Positions 1 through 8,289 of a DNA stretch of 64,000 bases are shown here, piece by piece. Both the position numbers and the translations under genes were made by a program. Position 1 is the first letter of the stretch; every line of letters starts with the position of its first letter. A model generated the notes under the pieces. The model saw only the letters and a list, made by a program, of their open reading frames with translations. It searched no databases and was not told where the DNA came from. The stretch is from Bacillota bacterium (lineage in GTDB: Bacteria; Bacillota; Bacilli; Paenibacillales; Paenibacillaceae), in contig JAEWAQ010000032.1 of the NCBI GenBank assembly GCA_023391635.1, positions 25,645 to 89,644 on the forward strand, written 5' to 3'.

Positions 1-1
1 G

Positions 2-1000
2 GAGGCATTGGGCAGATTGCTTGCGGGTATGGCGCCATGGCTGGAAAGCGGCGAATCGGCCGGCGAGGAAGGCAAGCTGCGCAAGCACTATGCGGGGCTT
101 GCACGGGCCGCGATCGATGCAGGCACGGACCCGCAATCGCCGGATTACATGAATTTCACAGAAGGCGAGCAGCCGCTCGTCGACGCCGCCTTCCTGGCGC
201 TCGCCTTGCTAAGGGCGCCAACGGAACTGTGGGACAAGCTGGATGCCGGAACTAAGCGGAACGTCGTCGAAGCCTTGAGGACAACTCGTCGGATTAAGCC
301 TTATTTCAGCAATTGGCTGTTGTTCTCCGCCATCATCGAGGCATTCTTCTTCCGCATCGGGGAGCCGTGGGATCCCATGCGCATCGACTATGCGTTGAAG
401 CAGCATGAGCAATGGTATGTGGGGGACGGCGCTTACTCGGACGGCGAGGAATTCGCATGGGACTACTATAATAGCTTCGTGATTCAGCCGATGCTGCTCG
501 AGGTGCTCGATACGTTTGGCGATAAGTATCCCGACTGGGCGGCGCGGCAGCCTGCCGTCGTCAAGAGAGCGAAGCGCTATGCAGCCGTTCAGGAGCGTCT
601 GATTTCCCCGGAAGGGACGTTCCCGCCGATCGGCCGCTCGCTGGCCTATCGCTTCGGGGCTTTCCAGACGCTGTCCCTAATGGCGCTGCGGCAAGATTTG
701 CCTGAATCGCTGAGCCCGGCTCAAGTACGGTGCGCGTTGACCGCTGTTATCCGCCGGATGGCTGAAGCACCTGGGTTCTGCGATCGGGAGGGGTGGCTGA
801 CGATCGGTTTCGCCGGCGAACAGCCGGAGATCGGAGAAGGCTATATCTCGGCGGGCAGCGTCTATTTATGTTCCTTGGCATTCTTGCCGCTGGGCCTGCC
901 CGCGTCCGCGCCTTTCTGGCAGGGTTCGGATGAGGATTGGACCTCTCGCCGGGCGTGGTCGGGCGCGTCGTTAGCGATCGATAAGAGCTTGCACGGCTGA
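2..1000 (+). CDS. DUF2264 family protein, 5'-truncated by window edge
   Basis: The reading frame is open back to base 2 (E-A-L-G-R-L-L-A-G-M-A-P-W-L-E), so the TTG at position 8 is unlikely to be the real start and the gene begins outside the window. The R-L-L-A-G-M-A-P-W-L-E stretch, the F-S-N-W-L-L-F motif and the aromatic-rich G-D-G-A-Y-S-D-G segment fit the DUF2264 family, an all-helical toroid-like fold found in plant-polysaccharide degradation loci of Paenibacillus and Bacteroidetes. Its activity is not established. The stop is the TGA at 998-1000. A role in glycan degradation is inferred from the family and from the sugar genes nearby. Confidence 0.8.
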   Translation, partial: EALGRLLAGMAPWLESGESAGEEGKLRKHYAGLARAAIDAGTDPQSPDYMNFTEGEQPLVDAAFLALALLRAPTELWDKLDAGTKRNVVEALRTTRRIKPYFSNWLLFSAIIEAFFFRIGEPWDPMRIDYALKQHEQWYVGDGAYSDGEEFAWDYYNSFVIQPMLLEVLDTFGDKYPDWAARQPAVVKRAKRYAAVQERLISPEGTFPPIGRSLAYRFGAFQTLSLMALRQDLPESLSPAQVRCALTAVIRRMAEAPGFCDREGWLTIGFAGEQPEIGEGYISAGSVYLCSLAFLPLGLPASAPFWQGSDEDWTSRRAWSGASLAIDKSLHG

Positions 1001-1098
1001 CCAGAGGCCGGGCAAATCCCGCGCGGACGGGCCCGGTGTCCCCCGGCGCCCGGACACGAAAATCAACTAACTTGCCCGCACACAAGCCCGAGTTCGAA

Positions 1099-1668
1099 TT
1101 ACTCGTTCCCGCGATAGTCCTGCACGATCACTTCCAGCGCGCCCGTCACCGGGTCCATCACGAAACCGTGCACGGGAATCGCTGCGGGAAACAGCGGATG
1201 GCGGCGGATCATCTTTACGCTGTGCATGACGCCGTCCTCCGCATGCTTGAACCCGCGGAAGAACTTCTCCATCCGGATGCCGGCTTTCTCCAGCGTCTCG
1301 ATCGCCAGCGGGTCGATGCCGTTGTCGATGAACTTCTGCGTCATGCTCTGCGGATCGACCTCGGTCATGCCGCAGCCATGGTGGCCGACGACGAGAATTT
1401 CCCGCGCACCCAAGTCGTATACGGCGAGCAGAATGCTGCGCATCGCACTGCCGAACGGCTGGGTCAGTACCGCCCCCGCGTTCTTGATGTACTTCGCGTC
1501 CCCATGTTTCAATCCCAACGCCTTCGGAAGCAATTCGCTCAGCCGCGTATCCATGCAGGTGAGCACCACGACCTTCTTGTCCGGGAACTTGTCTGTCAAA
1601 TAATCCTCATATTGCTTCTCTTCCACAAATCGCTTGTTGAACTCCAACATGCTCGGAACGATGGACAT
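1099..1668 (-). CDS. beta-class carbonic anhydrase
   Basis: Catalyses reversible hydration of CO2 to bicarbonate in the cytoplasm. The zinc site is visible: C-M-D-T-R near residue 39 supplies Cys and the Asp-Arg dyad, and G-H-H-G-C-G-M near residue 97 supplies His and the second Cys. At 189 aa it matches the short YtiB-like branch of the beta class. The ATG at 1668 is preceded on the minus strand by an AAGGAGG site. It is monocistronic, facing the DUF2264 gene end and divergent from the ybjQ-like gene. No odd residues were seen. Confidence 0.93.
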   Translation of the reverse strand: MSIVPSMLEFNKRFVEEKQYEDYLTDKFPDKKVVVLTCMDTRLSELLPKALGLKHGDAKYIKNAGAVLTQPFGSAMRSILLAVYDLGAREILVVGHHGCGMTEVDPQSMTQKFIDNGIDPLAIETLEKAGIRMEKFFRGFKHAEDGVMHSVKMIRRHPLFPAAIPVHGFVMDPVTGALEVIVQDYRGNE

Positions 1669-1710
1669 CCAGTCTGCCTCCTTGATAGAACATAAATAAT
1701 TTTATCTATT

Positions 1711-1755
1711 GTATCACAAGGAAGGCGTTAACAAGGAGAGGTGTATCACAAGGAA
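1711..1755. repeat. 13-bp direct repeat GTATCACAAGGAA, two copies
   Basis: GTATCACAAGGAA occurs at 1711-1723 and again at 1743-1755, 32 bp apart (about three helical turns). Both copies lie in the divergent intergenic region between the carbonic anhydrase and the YbjQ-family gene. A partial inverted copy, TCTTGTGAC, follows near 1783. The phasing suggests a regulator binding site, but nothing identifies the protein. Confidence 0.5.
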
Positions 1756-1878
1756 TTCAATGGGAAGAAGATGGTTCTATCTTGTGACGAGAGGGGGCTT
1801 GCGTTATGCTGAGATTGCCGACTGTCCGTTCGGCGCAGGTTCAAGGTTAGCAGCAACAATACAATGGAGGCGATGGAT

Positions 1879-2202
1879 GTGTTAGTAGTGACCACGGAAA
1901 AAATCGAAGGCTACAGGGTTATCGAAGTAAAGGGACCTGCGTATGGCCTCATTGTAAGAAGCAGAGGGATCGGTGGCGATATTATGGCAGGATTGAAATC
2001 TCTGGTGGGTGGGGAGATCAAGCAATATACCGCCATGCTGGAGGATTCGAGGAAGGAAGCGATGGACCGCATGATTAAGAATGCCAATCAAATGGGTGCG
2101 AATGCCATTATCATGATGAGATTCGATTCGGGTGAAATTGGCAAAAACATGAGCGAAATCGTGGCATACGGAACTGCCGTTATTGTGGCGCCGGTATCAT
2201 GA
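1879..2202 (+). CDS. YbjQ/UPF0145 family protein
   Basis: Small cytoplasmic protein of the YbjQ (DUF74, heavy-metal-binding-domain) family, a pentameric fold of unknown role. Family signatures present are V-V-T-T-E-K-I-E-G-Y at the N terminus, R-S-R-G-I-G, G-G-E-I-K-Q-Y-T and G-A-N-A-I-I-M-M-R-F-D-S. The GTG at 1879 is preferred because GGAGG (1866-1870) lies 8 nt before it and because relatives begin with the L-V-V-T-T sequence; the upstream ATGs at 1864 and 1873 overlap or crowd that ribosome site. Its stop overlaps the next gene's ATG (ATGA), so the two are translationally coupled. About 107 aa, normal for the family. Confidence 0.85.
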   Translation: MLVVTTEKIEGYRVIEVKGPAYGLIVRSRGIGGDIMAGLKSLVGGEIKQYTAMLEDSRKEAMDRMIKNANQMGANAIIMMRFDSGEIGKNMSEIVAYGTAVIVAPVS

Positions 2203-2426
2203 AGGTCGTTATCGGCATCTACGCCTTGCAAATAATAATTGTAATCTTATGCATTTTGCTTGGATACTTTATCTACGACAAACGCTTTAGACGAAATCAC
2301 GGCACAGAAGTTCCCCCTGGATTTCAATCAACTGAGGAAATCAATATCGACCCTGTTAATGGCGAAAAAACAAGGGTGTATTATAATCCCGATACGGGCG
2401 AACGTTATTATAGAAAAGAACGATAG
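2199..2426 (+). CDS. Small single-pass membrane protein, coupled to YbjQ-family gene
   Basis: A 75-residue protein with one hydrophobic helix (about residues 3-24, rich in I, L and V) and a charged C-terminal tail containing Y-Y-N-P-D-T-G-E-R-Y-Y-R-K. The ATG overlaps the upstream stop as ATGA, good evidence that it is translated. I do not recognise the family. The tail resembles the short adaptor-like tails of membrane proteins that accompany YbjQ genes, so it may anchor or recruit that protein to the membrane. This is inference from coupling only. Confidence 0.7.
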   Translation: MKVVIGIYALQIIIVILCILLGYFIYDKRFRRNHGTEVPPGFQSTEEINIDPVNGEKTRVYYNPDTGERYYRKER

Positions 2427-2575
2427 TTCCGCGTCGGGCATTACGATGCATCGCACGATTCCTGAGTATACAGGGAAGAGGGCTGGAAGTCGATGCGAAA
2501 TTAAGATGTACGCATGAGAGATTTCACCTTAATGCAGCAAGGTTCGCTTCGTCAGGATGTGCTGCCTGGCATATC

Positions 2576-3778
2576 TTAGTTGGATATCCGGTTCTCCTCG
2601 CGATATTGCCCCGGACGCTTCCCGGTTGCCCGCATGAAAACGACACTCATATATTCCGTATGCTTGAAGCCCGTGATTTCCGCTATGGAGGCAAGCGGGA
2701 GCTTCGTCTCCACCAGCAGTTCCTTGATTTCCTTTACTTTAACGGCAATGATCTCTTCGTGCGGGGTTCTGCCGAGCGCTTTCTTGAACCGGCTGTCGAG
2801 CATCCGGCGCGAGATGGACAATTCCGAGAGCACATCCTGTACTTGAATATCCTCGTGAGCGTGCTCGCGAATGAAGCGAACCGCTTCCGAGACGATTTTA
2901 TCATCTACGGCAAGCACGTCCGTCGACAAGCGAATATGAATGCCGAGCGGCTCGATCAGGTGCGCCTCGGAGCCGATCGTTTCGCCAGCCATCATGCGTT
3001 CGAGCAGCTCTGCAGCCAGATAGCCCGTTCGGACGGCATTCGACTGGATGCTGGTGAGCGGCGGGTCCGACAGCTCGCAAAGCAATTCATCGTTATCGAC
3101 GCCGATGACTGCAATTTCATCCGGCACGGCGATATTGGCGAACCGGCAGGCTTCCAGCAGCTGCTGTCCGCGGCTGTCGTAGCAAGCCATAATCCCGATC
3201 GGCTTGGGAAGGCTGTGCAGCCAACGAATCAACTTGTTTCTTTCCGAAACCCGCATCGTCCGGTCATGGGATTGCTCCGCTACGAAAGTGTGGCAGCTAT
3301 AGTGCTGCGCTGTCAGATGCTCCTCGAAGGAAGCTCCCCGCTGCTTGGACCACGGAAAACGAGAGTCTCCATAAAATCCGAAGTTCTTGAATCCCCGCTC
3401 CAGATAATGTTCGACTGCAAGACGACCGATAGCGCGATCGTCCGTCTCCACATAGGGCAGACTCGGGATGATCCTGAATGCGCTGAGATCAACGGCCGGA
3501 AGCCCTGCATCCTGAATGTAGCGCGCCGTCTGTTCGTTCTCGATCCGAGCGATAATGCCGTCCCCGCGCCAGCCGTTCAGCCAGGTCAAGTCCGTGTTGT
3601 CCCGGCTGTACTCGTTTAAGTAAATCGACCATAGTCGCCGCTCACGCGTGAAGGAACGGATGCCGTTAAGCAAGCCACGTGCATACTCATTGGAGGTTTC
3701 GATCAACAGGGCAACCTGTTTTCGCTGCAGGCTCGACTTGGGCAGCTTCCGGCTTTTCTCCGCTGTAAATAATCCCAT
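2576..3778 (-). CDS. XylR-like regulator: LacI-type sensor domain plus AraC DNA-binding domain
   Basis: Transcription activator with the architecture of enterobacterial XylR. A LacI/periplasmic-binding-like sensor (about residues 20-280, with Y-V-E-T-D-D and A-V-I-G-V-D-N-D-E motifs typical of sugar-binding folds) precedes two AraC helix-turn-helix motifs (about 290-395, ending G-K-R-P-G-Q-Y-R-E-E). It probably senses a pentose or related sugar and activates the divergent operon starting at 3960, from which it is separated by 181 bp. Length 400 aa is normal. The sugar cannot be read from sequence. Confidence 0.88.
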   Translation of the reverse strand: MGLFTAEKSRKLPKSSLQRKQVALLIETSNEYARGLLNGIRSFTRERRLWSIYLNEYSRDNTDLTWLNGWRGDGIIARIENEQTARYIQDAGLPAVDLSAFRIIPSLPYVETDDRAIGRLAVEHYLERGFKNFGFYGDSRFPWSKQRGASFEEHLTAQHYSCHTFVAEQSHDRTMRVSERNKLIRWLHSLPKPIGIMACYDSRGQQLLEACRFANIAVPDEIAVIGVDNDELLCELSDPPLTSIQSNAVRTGYLAAELLERMMAGETIGSEAHLIEPLGIHIRLSTDVLAVDDKIVSEAVRFIREHAHEDIQVQDVLSELSISRRMLDSRFKKALGRTPHEEIIAVKVKEIKELLVETKLPLASIAEITGFKHTEYMSVVFMRATGKRPGQYREENRISN

Positions 3779-3959
3779 GGCATCATCGTCCTTCGCTCCG
3801 TTATATCCTTATTATAGCTGGCTTCTTTCAGGTTTTCGACAACATTATTGCGGTGAAAATTCTCATTTGCATAAACCAGAGATCGCATCGACTTCCCGAA
3901 ATCCTGAAAATATAATCAAGGTACACTCACCACATCGATTACAAGAGGAGGCATCATCC

Positions 3960-5063
3960 GTGAGTTCGAAAATACGAGTGGGTATCGTAGGTCTGGGTTT
4001 CGGCGCGGAATTTATTCCGATCTATCAGAATCATCCACACTCCGAGATGTATGCAATCTGCCAGAGGACGGAGGCGAAATTGCATCAGATCGGCGATCAC
4101 TTCGGCATTCAGGCCAGATATTCCAGCTTTGAGGAAATGTTGAAAGACGGCAACATCGATGCCGTGCATATCAATTCCCCCATTCCGGATCATGCCGAGC
4201 AGAGCATCGCCGCGTTGAAGGCAGGCAAGCATGTTGCCTGCACGGTTCCCATGGCTACTACGGTAGAGGATTGCAGGCGCATCGTCGAGGCACAGCGGCA
4301 ATCGGGCAAAATCTATATGATGATGGAAACCTGTGTCTATACCAGGGAGTACTTGTACGTGAAGGAGTTGAGAGATTCCGGAAAGCTCGGGAGAATTCAG
4401 TTCCTGCGCGGTGCCCATCATCAGGAAATGCAGGGTTGGCCGGGATACTGGGAGGGGCTCCCTCCGATGCACTATGCCACGCACGCGGTTAGCCCTTTGC
4501 TTGCACTGGCGGGCAAGGAAGCGGAATTCGTATCCTGCCTGGGCTCGGGGAGGATTGCCGATAATCTGGCTTCCAAGTACGGGTCGCCATTCGCGGTAGA
4601 GACAGCGACTTTCCGGTTGCGCGATTCTCATTTGGCGATGGAAGTTTCCCGCTCTTTGTTTGAGACAGCGCGGGAATACGTTGAGAGCTTCAATGTATAC
4701 GGCGATCTTATGAGCTTCGAATGGCAGCAGACGGAAGAGGAGCAGCCGGTCGTCTTCCGCGGCGAGCAGGCGGAGCGGGTTGAAGTCCCCGATTATGCGC
4801 ATTTGCTGCCGGAAGGCATTCGCAAGTACACGCGGGAAGGTGTCTACGATGCAGCGGAGAACGTGCACCTGTCCTTCGCGCAAGGAAACGGTCACGGCGG
4901 TTCTCATCCGCATTTGGCGCATGAATTCATAATGAGTATAGTAGAGCGAAGATCACCTTTTCCTGATGTGTACACGTCTGCAAACTGGACGTGCGCCGGC
5001 ATATGCGCGCATGAATCCGCGATGAGAGACGGCCAGCAGGTGAAGCTTCCCGATTTTCGGTAA
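3960..5063 (+). CDS. Gfo/Idh/MocA family oxidoreductase
   Basis: NAD(P)-dependent sugar or polyol dehydrogenase. The N-terminal Rossmann motif G-I-V-G-L-G-F-G-A-E-F is followed by the C-terminal alpha/beta Gfo_Idh_MocA domain. E-K-P of classical members is replaced by C-T-V-P at the conserved lysine position (A-G-K-H-V-A-C-T-V-P-M-A), so the usual catalytic lysine appears absent. The GTG at 3960 is chosen because GAGGAGG lies about 7 nt upstream and the Rossmann motif begins 8 residues later; a longer in-frame extension back to 3648 overlaps the divergent regulator and is not supported. First gene of a three-gene operon. Confidence 0.88.
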   Translation: MSSKIRVGIVGLGFGAEFIPIYQNHPHSEMYAICQRTEAKLHQIGDHFGIQARYSSFEEMLKDGNIDAVHINSPIPDHAEQSIAALKAGKHVACTVPMATTVEDCRRIVEAQRQSGKIYMMMETCVYTREYLYVKELRDSGKLGRIQFLRGAHHQEMQGWPGYWEGLPPMHYATHAVSPLLALAGKEAEFVSCLGSGRIADNLASKYGSPFAVETATFRLRDSHLAMEVSRSLFETAREYVESFNVYGDLMSFEWQQTEEEQPVVFRGEQAERVEVPDYAHLLPEGIRKYTREGVYDAAENVHLSFAQGNGHGGSHPHLAHEFIMSIVERRSPFPDVYTSANWTCAGICAHESAMRDGQQVKLPDFR

Positions 5064-5096
5064 GGCAGATCAGACTTTCGAAAGGAGAAGACGAGC

Positions 5097-5936
5097 ATGA
5101 GCCAGTCCGAATTGAAGGTGTTGAGCTCGGAAAGCAGCATTCAGATTTATCGTGCCGGCCAGTCGGAGCCTATCCTCGTGCAGCAAGCGCAGCCGGATAG
5201 CCGCCCCTATATCCACCCGGTCACGGCTCCGGACGGATATGGCATCCTTACGGAGAACGCTCCCCCTCACCATCCGTGGCAGCACGGCATTTATGTAGGG
5301 CTGAACGATGTGAATGGCGTGGGATTCTGGGAAGAAGGCATTCGCGGCAAGCCGGCGGACGGAAGCTTTCATCCGCGAGCCTTGAAGCCTGCCAAAATCG
5401 AGGAAGATGCGGTAAGCTGGGAAGTCGAAACGGATTGGCGCGATCCGAAGGGAGTTTCCATGCTGACAGAATATCAACAGTGGAAGCTGCGGGATTTGGG
5501 AGATACCTTGGAGTTGGACTTGATCTGGACGCTGCGGGCGGAGATCGACTTGGTATTCGGGCAGTATGCCTATGGCGGCTTGTTCTTGCGCATGCCTTAT
5601 CGCCAAGAATGGGGCGGAGAGGCGCTGAACAGCGAAGGGCTGGGCCATGCGGAAGCGGAAGGCCAGCGCTCCCGCTGGGTGGCCTGCCACATGCCGATCG
5701 AAGGCAGAGAAGGACCTGCGGGCATCGCGTTCATGGATCACCCGGGCAACATCGAGTATCCGGTTCCGTGGCGTGTGGACGGGCAGCTCGGCATCGCGCC
5801 CAGCCCTTGCATAGCAGGTTCGCGGGAGCTGAAGCGGGGAGGAGCGGAAGTTTATCGGTATCGCGTGCTTGTGTTCAATGGCGCAATCGATCCCGCACTT
5901 GTGGAGAAGAGTTGGCAAGCCTTTAGTCTTTCATAG
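5097..5936 (+). CDS. DUF6807 (PmoA-like) family protein
   Basis: Cytoplasmic protein of about 279 aa with R-P-Y-I-H-P-V near residue 37, H-H-P-W-Q-H-G-I-Y near residue 59 and G-I-A-F-M-D-H-P-G-N near residue 210. These histidine-rich motifs mark DUF6807, a family that sits beside Gfo/Idh dehydrogenases in sugar catabolic loci. Its chemistry is not defined. It begins 33 bp after the preceding stop, with GAAAGGAG upstream, and is followed 30 bp later by the hydroxyacid dehydrogenase, so the three form one operon under the XylR-like regulator (inferred). Confidence 0.85.
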   Translation: MSQSELKVLSSESSIQIYRAGQSEPILVQQAQPDSRPYIHPVTAPDGYGILTENAPPHHPWQHGIYVGLNDVNGVGFWEEGIRGKPADGSFHPRALKPAKIEEDAVSWEVETDWRDPKGVSMLTEYQQWKLRDLGDTLELDLIWTLRAEIDLVFGQYAYGGLFLRMPYRQEWGGEALNSEGLGHAEAEGQRSRWVACHMPIEGREGPAGIAFMDHPGNIEYPVPWRVDGQLGIAPSPCIAGSRELKRGGAEVYRYRVLVFNGAIDPALVEKSWQAFSLS

Positions 5937-5966
5937 TTCAAAGCAGTTTTACGAGGGGGAAACAAA

Positions 5967-7001
5967 ATGAGCAATGTAATTGTCGTGCATCCGAAATTTG
6001 ATTTTTCCTGGCCTTGGACGGCAGACCACCTGCACGCGCTATGGCAAGCACAAGGACAAGTGGAATTTATCCGATTGTCGCCGGACGATACCCGCACATT
6101 GGCGGAGATTTTGCCGAACCCGGGCGAGGTGACGCGGCTCGTGTCGCTGATGGCTCCGGTAACGCCCGATTGTTTGCGATCGTTCACCGGCTTGCGGGAG
6201 ATCAGCATCATGACGGGCAGCACCTATCGAAGCAAACTGCCGGAAGAACTGGAGCAGGTGTTGACGGAAGCCGGGGTGCAGATTCGCGCCCAACCCAACG
6301 AAGGCTATTGGGGGCAATCGGTGTCGGAGTTTGCGCTGGCCTTGACCATATGCGGCTTGCGCCGGATTCCGCAAACTCATCATGAGATGATTACGAGCCT
6401 GGCTCCCTGGAATTACGATCCTGCGGACGGGATCGGTCGGCCGCATACCCGGGGAGAACAATTCGGAGACGATCCGAATTTTGCGAACGGCAACATCGCC
6501 GGCAAGCGTATCCGCATCGTCGGCGCCGGCAACATCGCTTCGCGATATGCCAGCTTCGTTCATATGATCGGAGCGGATGTCGCGGCCTGGGACCCTTACG
6601 CATCGGAGCCGTCTTTCCACCGCGCCGGCGCCAGAAGAGAGTATCATTTGGAACAGTTGGTCAAGGACGCGGAAATTTTTGTGCCGATGGTGCCGCTGCT
6701 TGACTCGACAAGAGGACTTATTACCGCAGAGCTCATTCGTGCACTGCCCAAGGGCTGTCTGGTCGTTCTGGCAACCCGGGCCAAGATCTGCGATGTCGAT
6801 GCGATTCGCGAACGGGTGTTGAACGACGAGATCAGTCTCGCGGCAGATGTATTCGACATTGAGCCGCTGCCGCTTGACGATCCGCTGCTGGGCAGGCACA
6901 ATGTGGTTCACACCCCGCACAATGCGGGACGGACGATCGAATCCAATTACAGATGGGCCGAGAGGCTTGCCGAACAATTCACTCCGATTCCGGCAGTGTG
7001 A
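5967..7001 (+). CDS. D-isomer-specific 2-hydroxyacid dehydrogenase
   Basis: NAD-dependent oxidoreductase that interconverts 2-keto and D-2-hydroxy acids. The dinucleotide motif is I-V-G-A-G-N-I-A-S-R near residue 180. The catalytic triad is recognisable as Arg in A-T-R-A-K-I-C-D-V-D, Glu in D-I-E-P-L-P and His in H-T-P-H-N-A-G. The third GxGxxG glycine is Ala, a common variation. At 344 aa it is normal length. As the last gene of the operon it may reduce or oxidise a sugar-acid intermediate made by the Gfo/Idh enzyme; the substrate is not predictable. Confidence 0.9.
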   Translation: MSNVIVVHPKFDFSWPWTADHLHALWQAQGQVEFIRLSPDDTRTLAEILPNPGEVTRLVSLMAPVTPDCLRSFTGLREISIMTGSTYRSKLPEELEQVLTEAGVQIRAQPNEGYWGQSVSEFALALTICGLRRIPQTHHEMITSLAPWNYDPADGIGRPHTRGEQFGDDPNFANGNIAGKRIRIVGAGNIASRYASFVHMIGADVAAWDPYASEPSFHRAGARREYHLEQLVKDAEIFVPMVPLLDSTRGLITAELIRALPKGCLVVLATRAKICDVDAIRERVLNDEISLAADVFDIEPLPLDDPLLGRHNVVHTPHNAGRTIESNYRWAERLAEQFTPIPAV

Positions 7002-7082
7002 GCACAACAACGTATGATGCGGACGACTGCATGCCGCCGTCCGGTGGCTGCAGTCCGCCCTCTATCGTTATTAGAGTGGATT

Positions 7083-7096
7083 TGAAAGCGGTTACC
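7083..7096 (+). promoter_or_regulatory. Catabolite responsive element (cre)
   Basis: TGAAAGCGGTTACC differs from the CcpA consensus TGWAARCGYTWNCW at one position only. It lies upstream of the ruined sugar-binding lipoprotein gene, 53 bp before its ATG, where a cre would have controlled an intact ABC importer operon. Confidence 0.6.
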
Positions 7097-7148
7097 AATC
7101 AGAGGGGTTCAAGCGCCAAATAAAATTATAGAATAGGGGATGAAGGCA

Positions 7149-7382
7149 ATGTAGTCGAGACGGGGGCTTATTTTGCTGATGGCATTGGTTCTGGTATTGG
7201 GGGTAGCGGCCGGCTGCACGAAAGGCAAAGACGGTTCAAACTCAAGCGCTTCTAACGGCAATGCCGGCGGCCAGACCGAAATCGTATTCTGGCAGTCGGA
7301 TTTGATGAACTGGCAGCCGCTCTACAACAAATTGGTGCAGAAATTTGAGGAAAGCCATCCGAACATCAAGGTGAAGCCTTAG
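7149..7382 (+). pseudogene. Sugar ABC solute-binding lipoprotein, N-terminal remnant
   Basis: The frame holds a lipoprotein signal (G-V-A-A-G-C lipobox) and a start of the SBP_bac_1 domain (T-E-I-V-F-W-Q-S-D and F-E-E-S-H-P-N-I-K-V). Two lesions are visible. The ATG at 7149 is followed at once by an in-frame TAG (7152-7154), and the protein stops after K-V-K-P because foreign sequence begins at about 7380. Only the first quarter of a roughly 430-residue protein remains. The cre upstream and the position after a sugar operon suggest it once imported that operon's substrate. Confidence 0.85.
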
Positions 7383-7735
7383 AGCAACTGATTGCGCATC
7401 AAGCTAAAGCAGAAGAAGACAAACTAAACGCCGGAGACGATTATGCCGATTTCAATCTTGTCATTTGTACAAAACTGGGGAAGCCGATAAACCCGCGCAA
7501 TTTGCTTCGTGAGCTCTACTTATTAATGAAGGAGGCATCCGTCACTAAGTTACGGTTCCATGATTTGCGCCATACTACGGCTTCATTACTGCTCAGTTCC
7601 AATACAAACCCAAAGATTGTAAAGGAAATTCTGGGTCACTCAGACGTGAGAACTACACTGGATGTGTATTCTCATGTTTTGCCATCCGTTCATAAAGAGA
7701 CCGCTAAACAATATGGCGATATGTTGTTCGCTTGA
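7382..7735 (+). pseudogene. Tyrosine recombinase (phage/ICE integrase), C-terminal remnant
   Basis: The open frame from 7382 reads E-Q-L-I-A-H-Q..., then carries the catalytic C-terminal signature of tyrosine integrases: H-D-L-R-H-T-T-A-S-L-L (H-x-x-R box), L-G-H-S-D-V-R-T-T (second catalytic His) and the nucleophile Tyr in L-D-V-Y-S-H-V. No start or N-terminal DNA-binding domain is present. The upstream boundary coincides with the break in the solute-binding gene, so the two were joined by a deletion or rearrangement. AT-richer than its neighbours, which suggests origin from a mobile element. Confidence 0.88.
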
Positions 7736-7742
7736 TGGATTT

Positions 7743-7786
7743 AAAATTGCTCATCTCAATGGATTCCCTTATGAGCAATTTTTTTT
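7743..7786 (+). terminator. Intrinsic terminator after integrase remnant
   Basis: AAAATTGCTCAT (7743-7754) pairs with ATGAGCAATTTT (from 7771) and a T-run follows. It lies a few bases after the integrase stop. Confidence 0.85.
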
Positions 7787-7980
7787 AGCATCGGTACTTA
7801 TCGTGTGTAGAGCAGAGTCGCAAAACATCGATTATAAGCAAAAAATGAGCCCAAATTAATTCAAGTGTGACCAACAGTGTGACCACGACAAAAATTCTGT
7901 TGGAAAATGAGAAATGGAATCGAAGAAATAATAAAAAAAATGGATTGACTGAAAACACAAAAATAGGGGATAAAAAAAGA

Positions 7981-8005
7981 AAAACCCTTGCTACATAAGG
8001 GTTTT
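7981..8005 (-). terminator. Intrinsic terminator facing left, downstream of tRNA fragment
   Basis: AAAACCCTT (7981-7989) pairs with AAGGGTTTT (7997-8005). On the minus strand the hairpin is followed by a T-rich tract, as expected for a terminator of the tRNA fragment ending at 8016. Confidence 0.75.
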
Positions 8006-8015
8006 ATCGACAATA

Positions 8016-8082
8016 TGGTAGAGTCTAGGGGGATCGAACCCCTGACTTTCTCGCTGCCAGCGAGACGCTCTCCCGCGTGAGG
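8016..8082 (-). pseudogene. tRNA-Ala(GGC) remnant lacking its 5' acceptor strand; probable att scar
   Basis: Read on the minus strand, this holds the GAGC half of the D-stem, an anticodon arm TCTCG-CTGGCAG-CGAGA with anticodon GGC (Ala), a T-arm AGGGG-TTCGATC-CCCCT, and a 3' end AGACTCT-A-CCA. The upstream bases do not contain the matching acceptor strand (AGAGTCT or a wobble form) and the first half of the D-stem is degraded, so the tRNA cannot fold completely. tRNA 3' ends are classic integrase attachment sites, and an integrase remnant ends 281 bp away. I infer an attachment-site scar. It could alternatively be a damaged host tRNA. Confidence 0.65.
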
Positions 8083-8223
8083 CGGGTTCATTGCCAGGAG
8101 TCGCTGACTTAGGAGAATTACCGAAGGTCCTGCAAAGCTTAATTGTTTGGGGAAAACAACATAATGTTCGGACATAGGGATCCTCCTTGGGTTTTCCCGG
8201 TTGACTCAACGCCTGTTCTGGCA

Positions 8224-8272
8224 CGAAGAAAAGGAAAAGGATGCAGGCGGCGCCTACGCGCCCCCCGCATCC
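8224..8272 (-). terminator. Intrinsic terminator of the 8.3-14.4 kb operon
   Basis: GGATGC (8239-8244) and the following GC-rich arm pair with the arm ending GCATCC (8267-8272). On the minus strand a TTTTCCTTTTCTT tract follows. It lies just downstream of the solute-binding lipoprotein stop. Confidence 0.8.
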
Positions 8273-8289
8273 CGCCCGATTGCCGGCGA

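Noticed and set aside
1800..1863. CTGAGA-like bases and a small hairpin suggesting a TPP riboswitch
   Set aside because: Only a fragment resembles the TPP core and the downstream YbjQ-family gene has no link to thiamine.
3648..3959. In-frame upstream extension of the Gfo/Idh gene
   Set aside because: It overlaps the divergent XylR-like gene's start and has no ribosome site; GTG 3960 has both an adjacent GAGGAGG and a normal Rossmann start.
8016..8082. tmRNA 3' end
   Set aside because: The sequence has a proper anticodon arm with GGC and a D-stem half, which tmRNA lacks.
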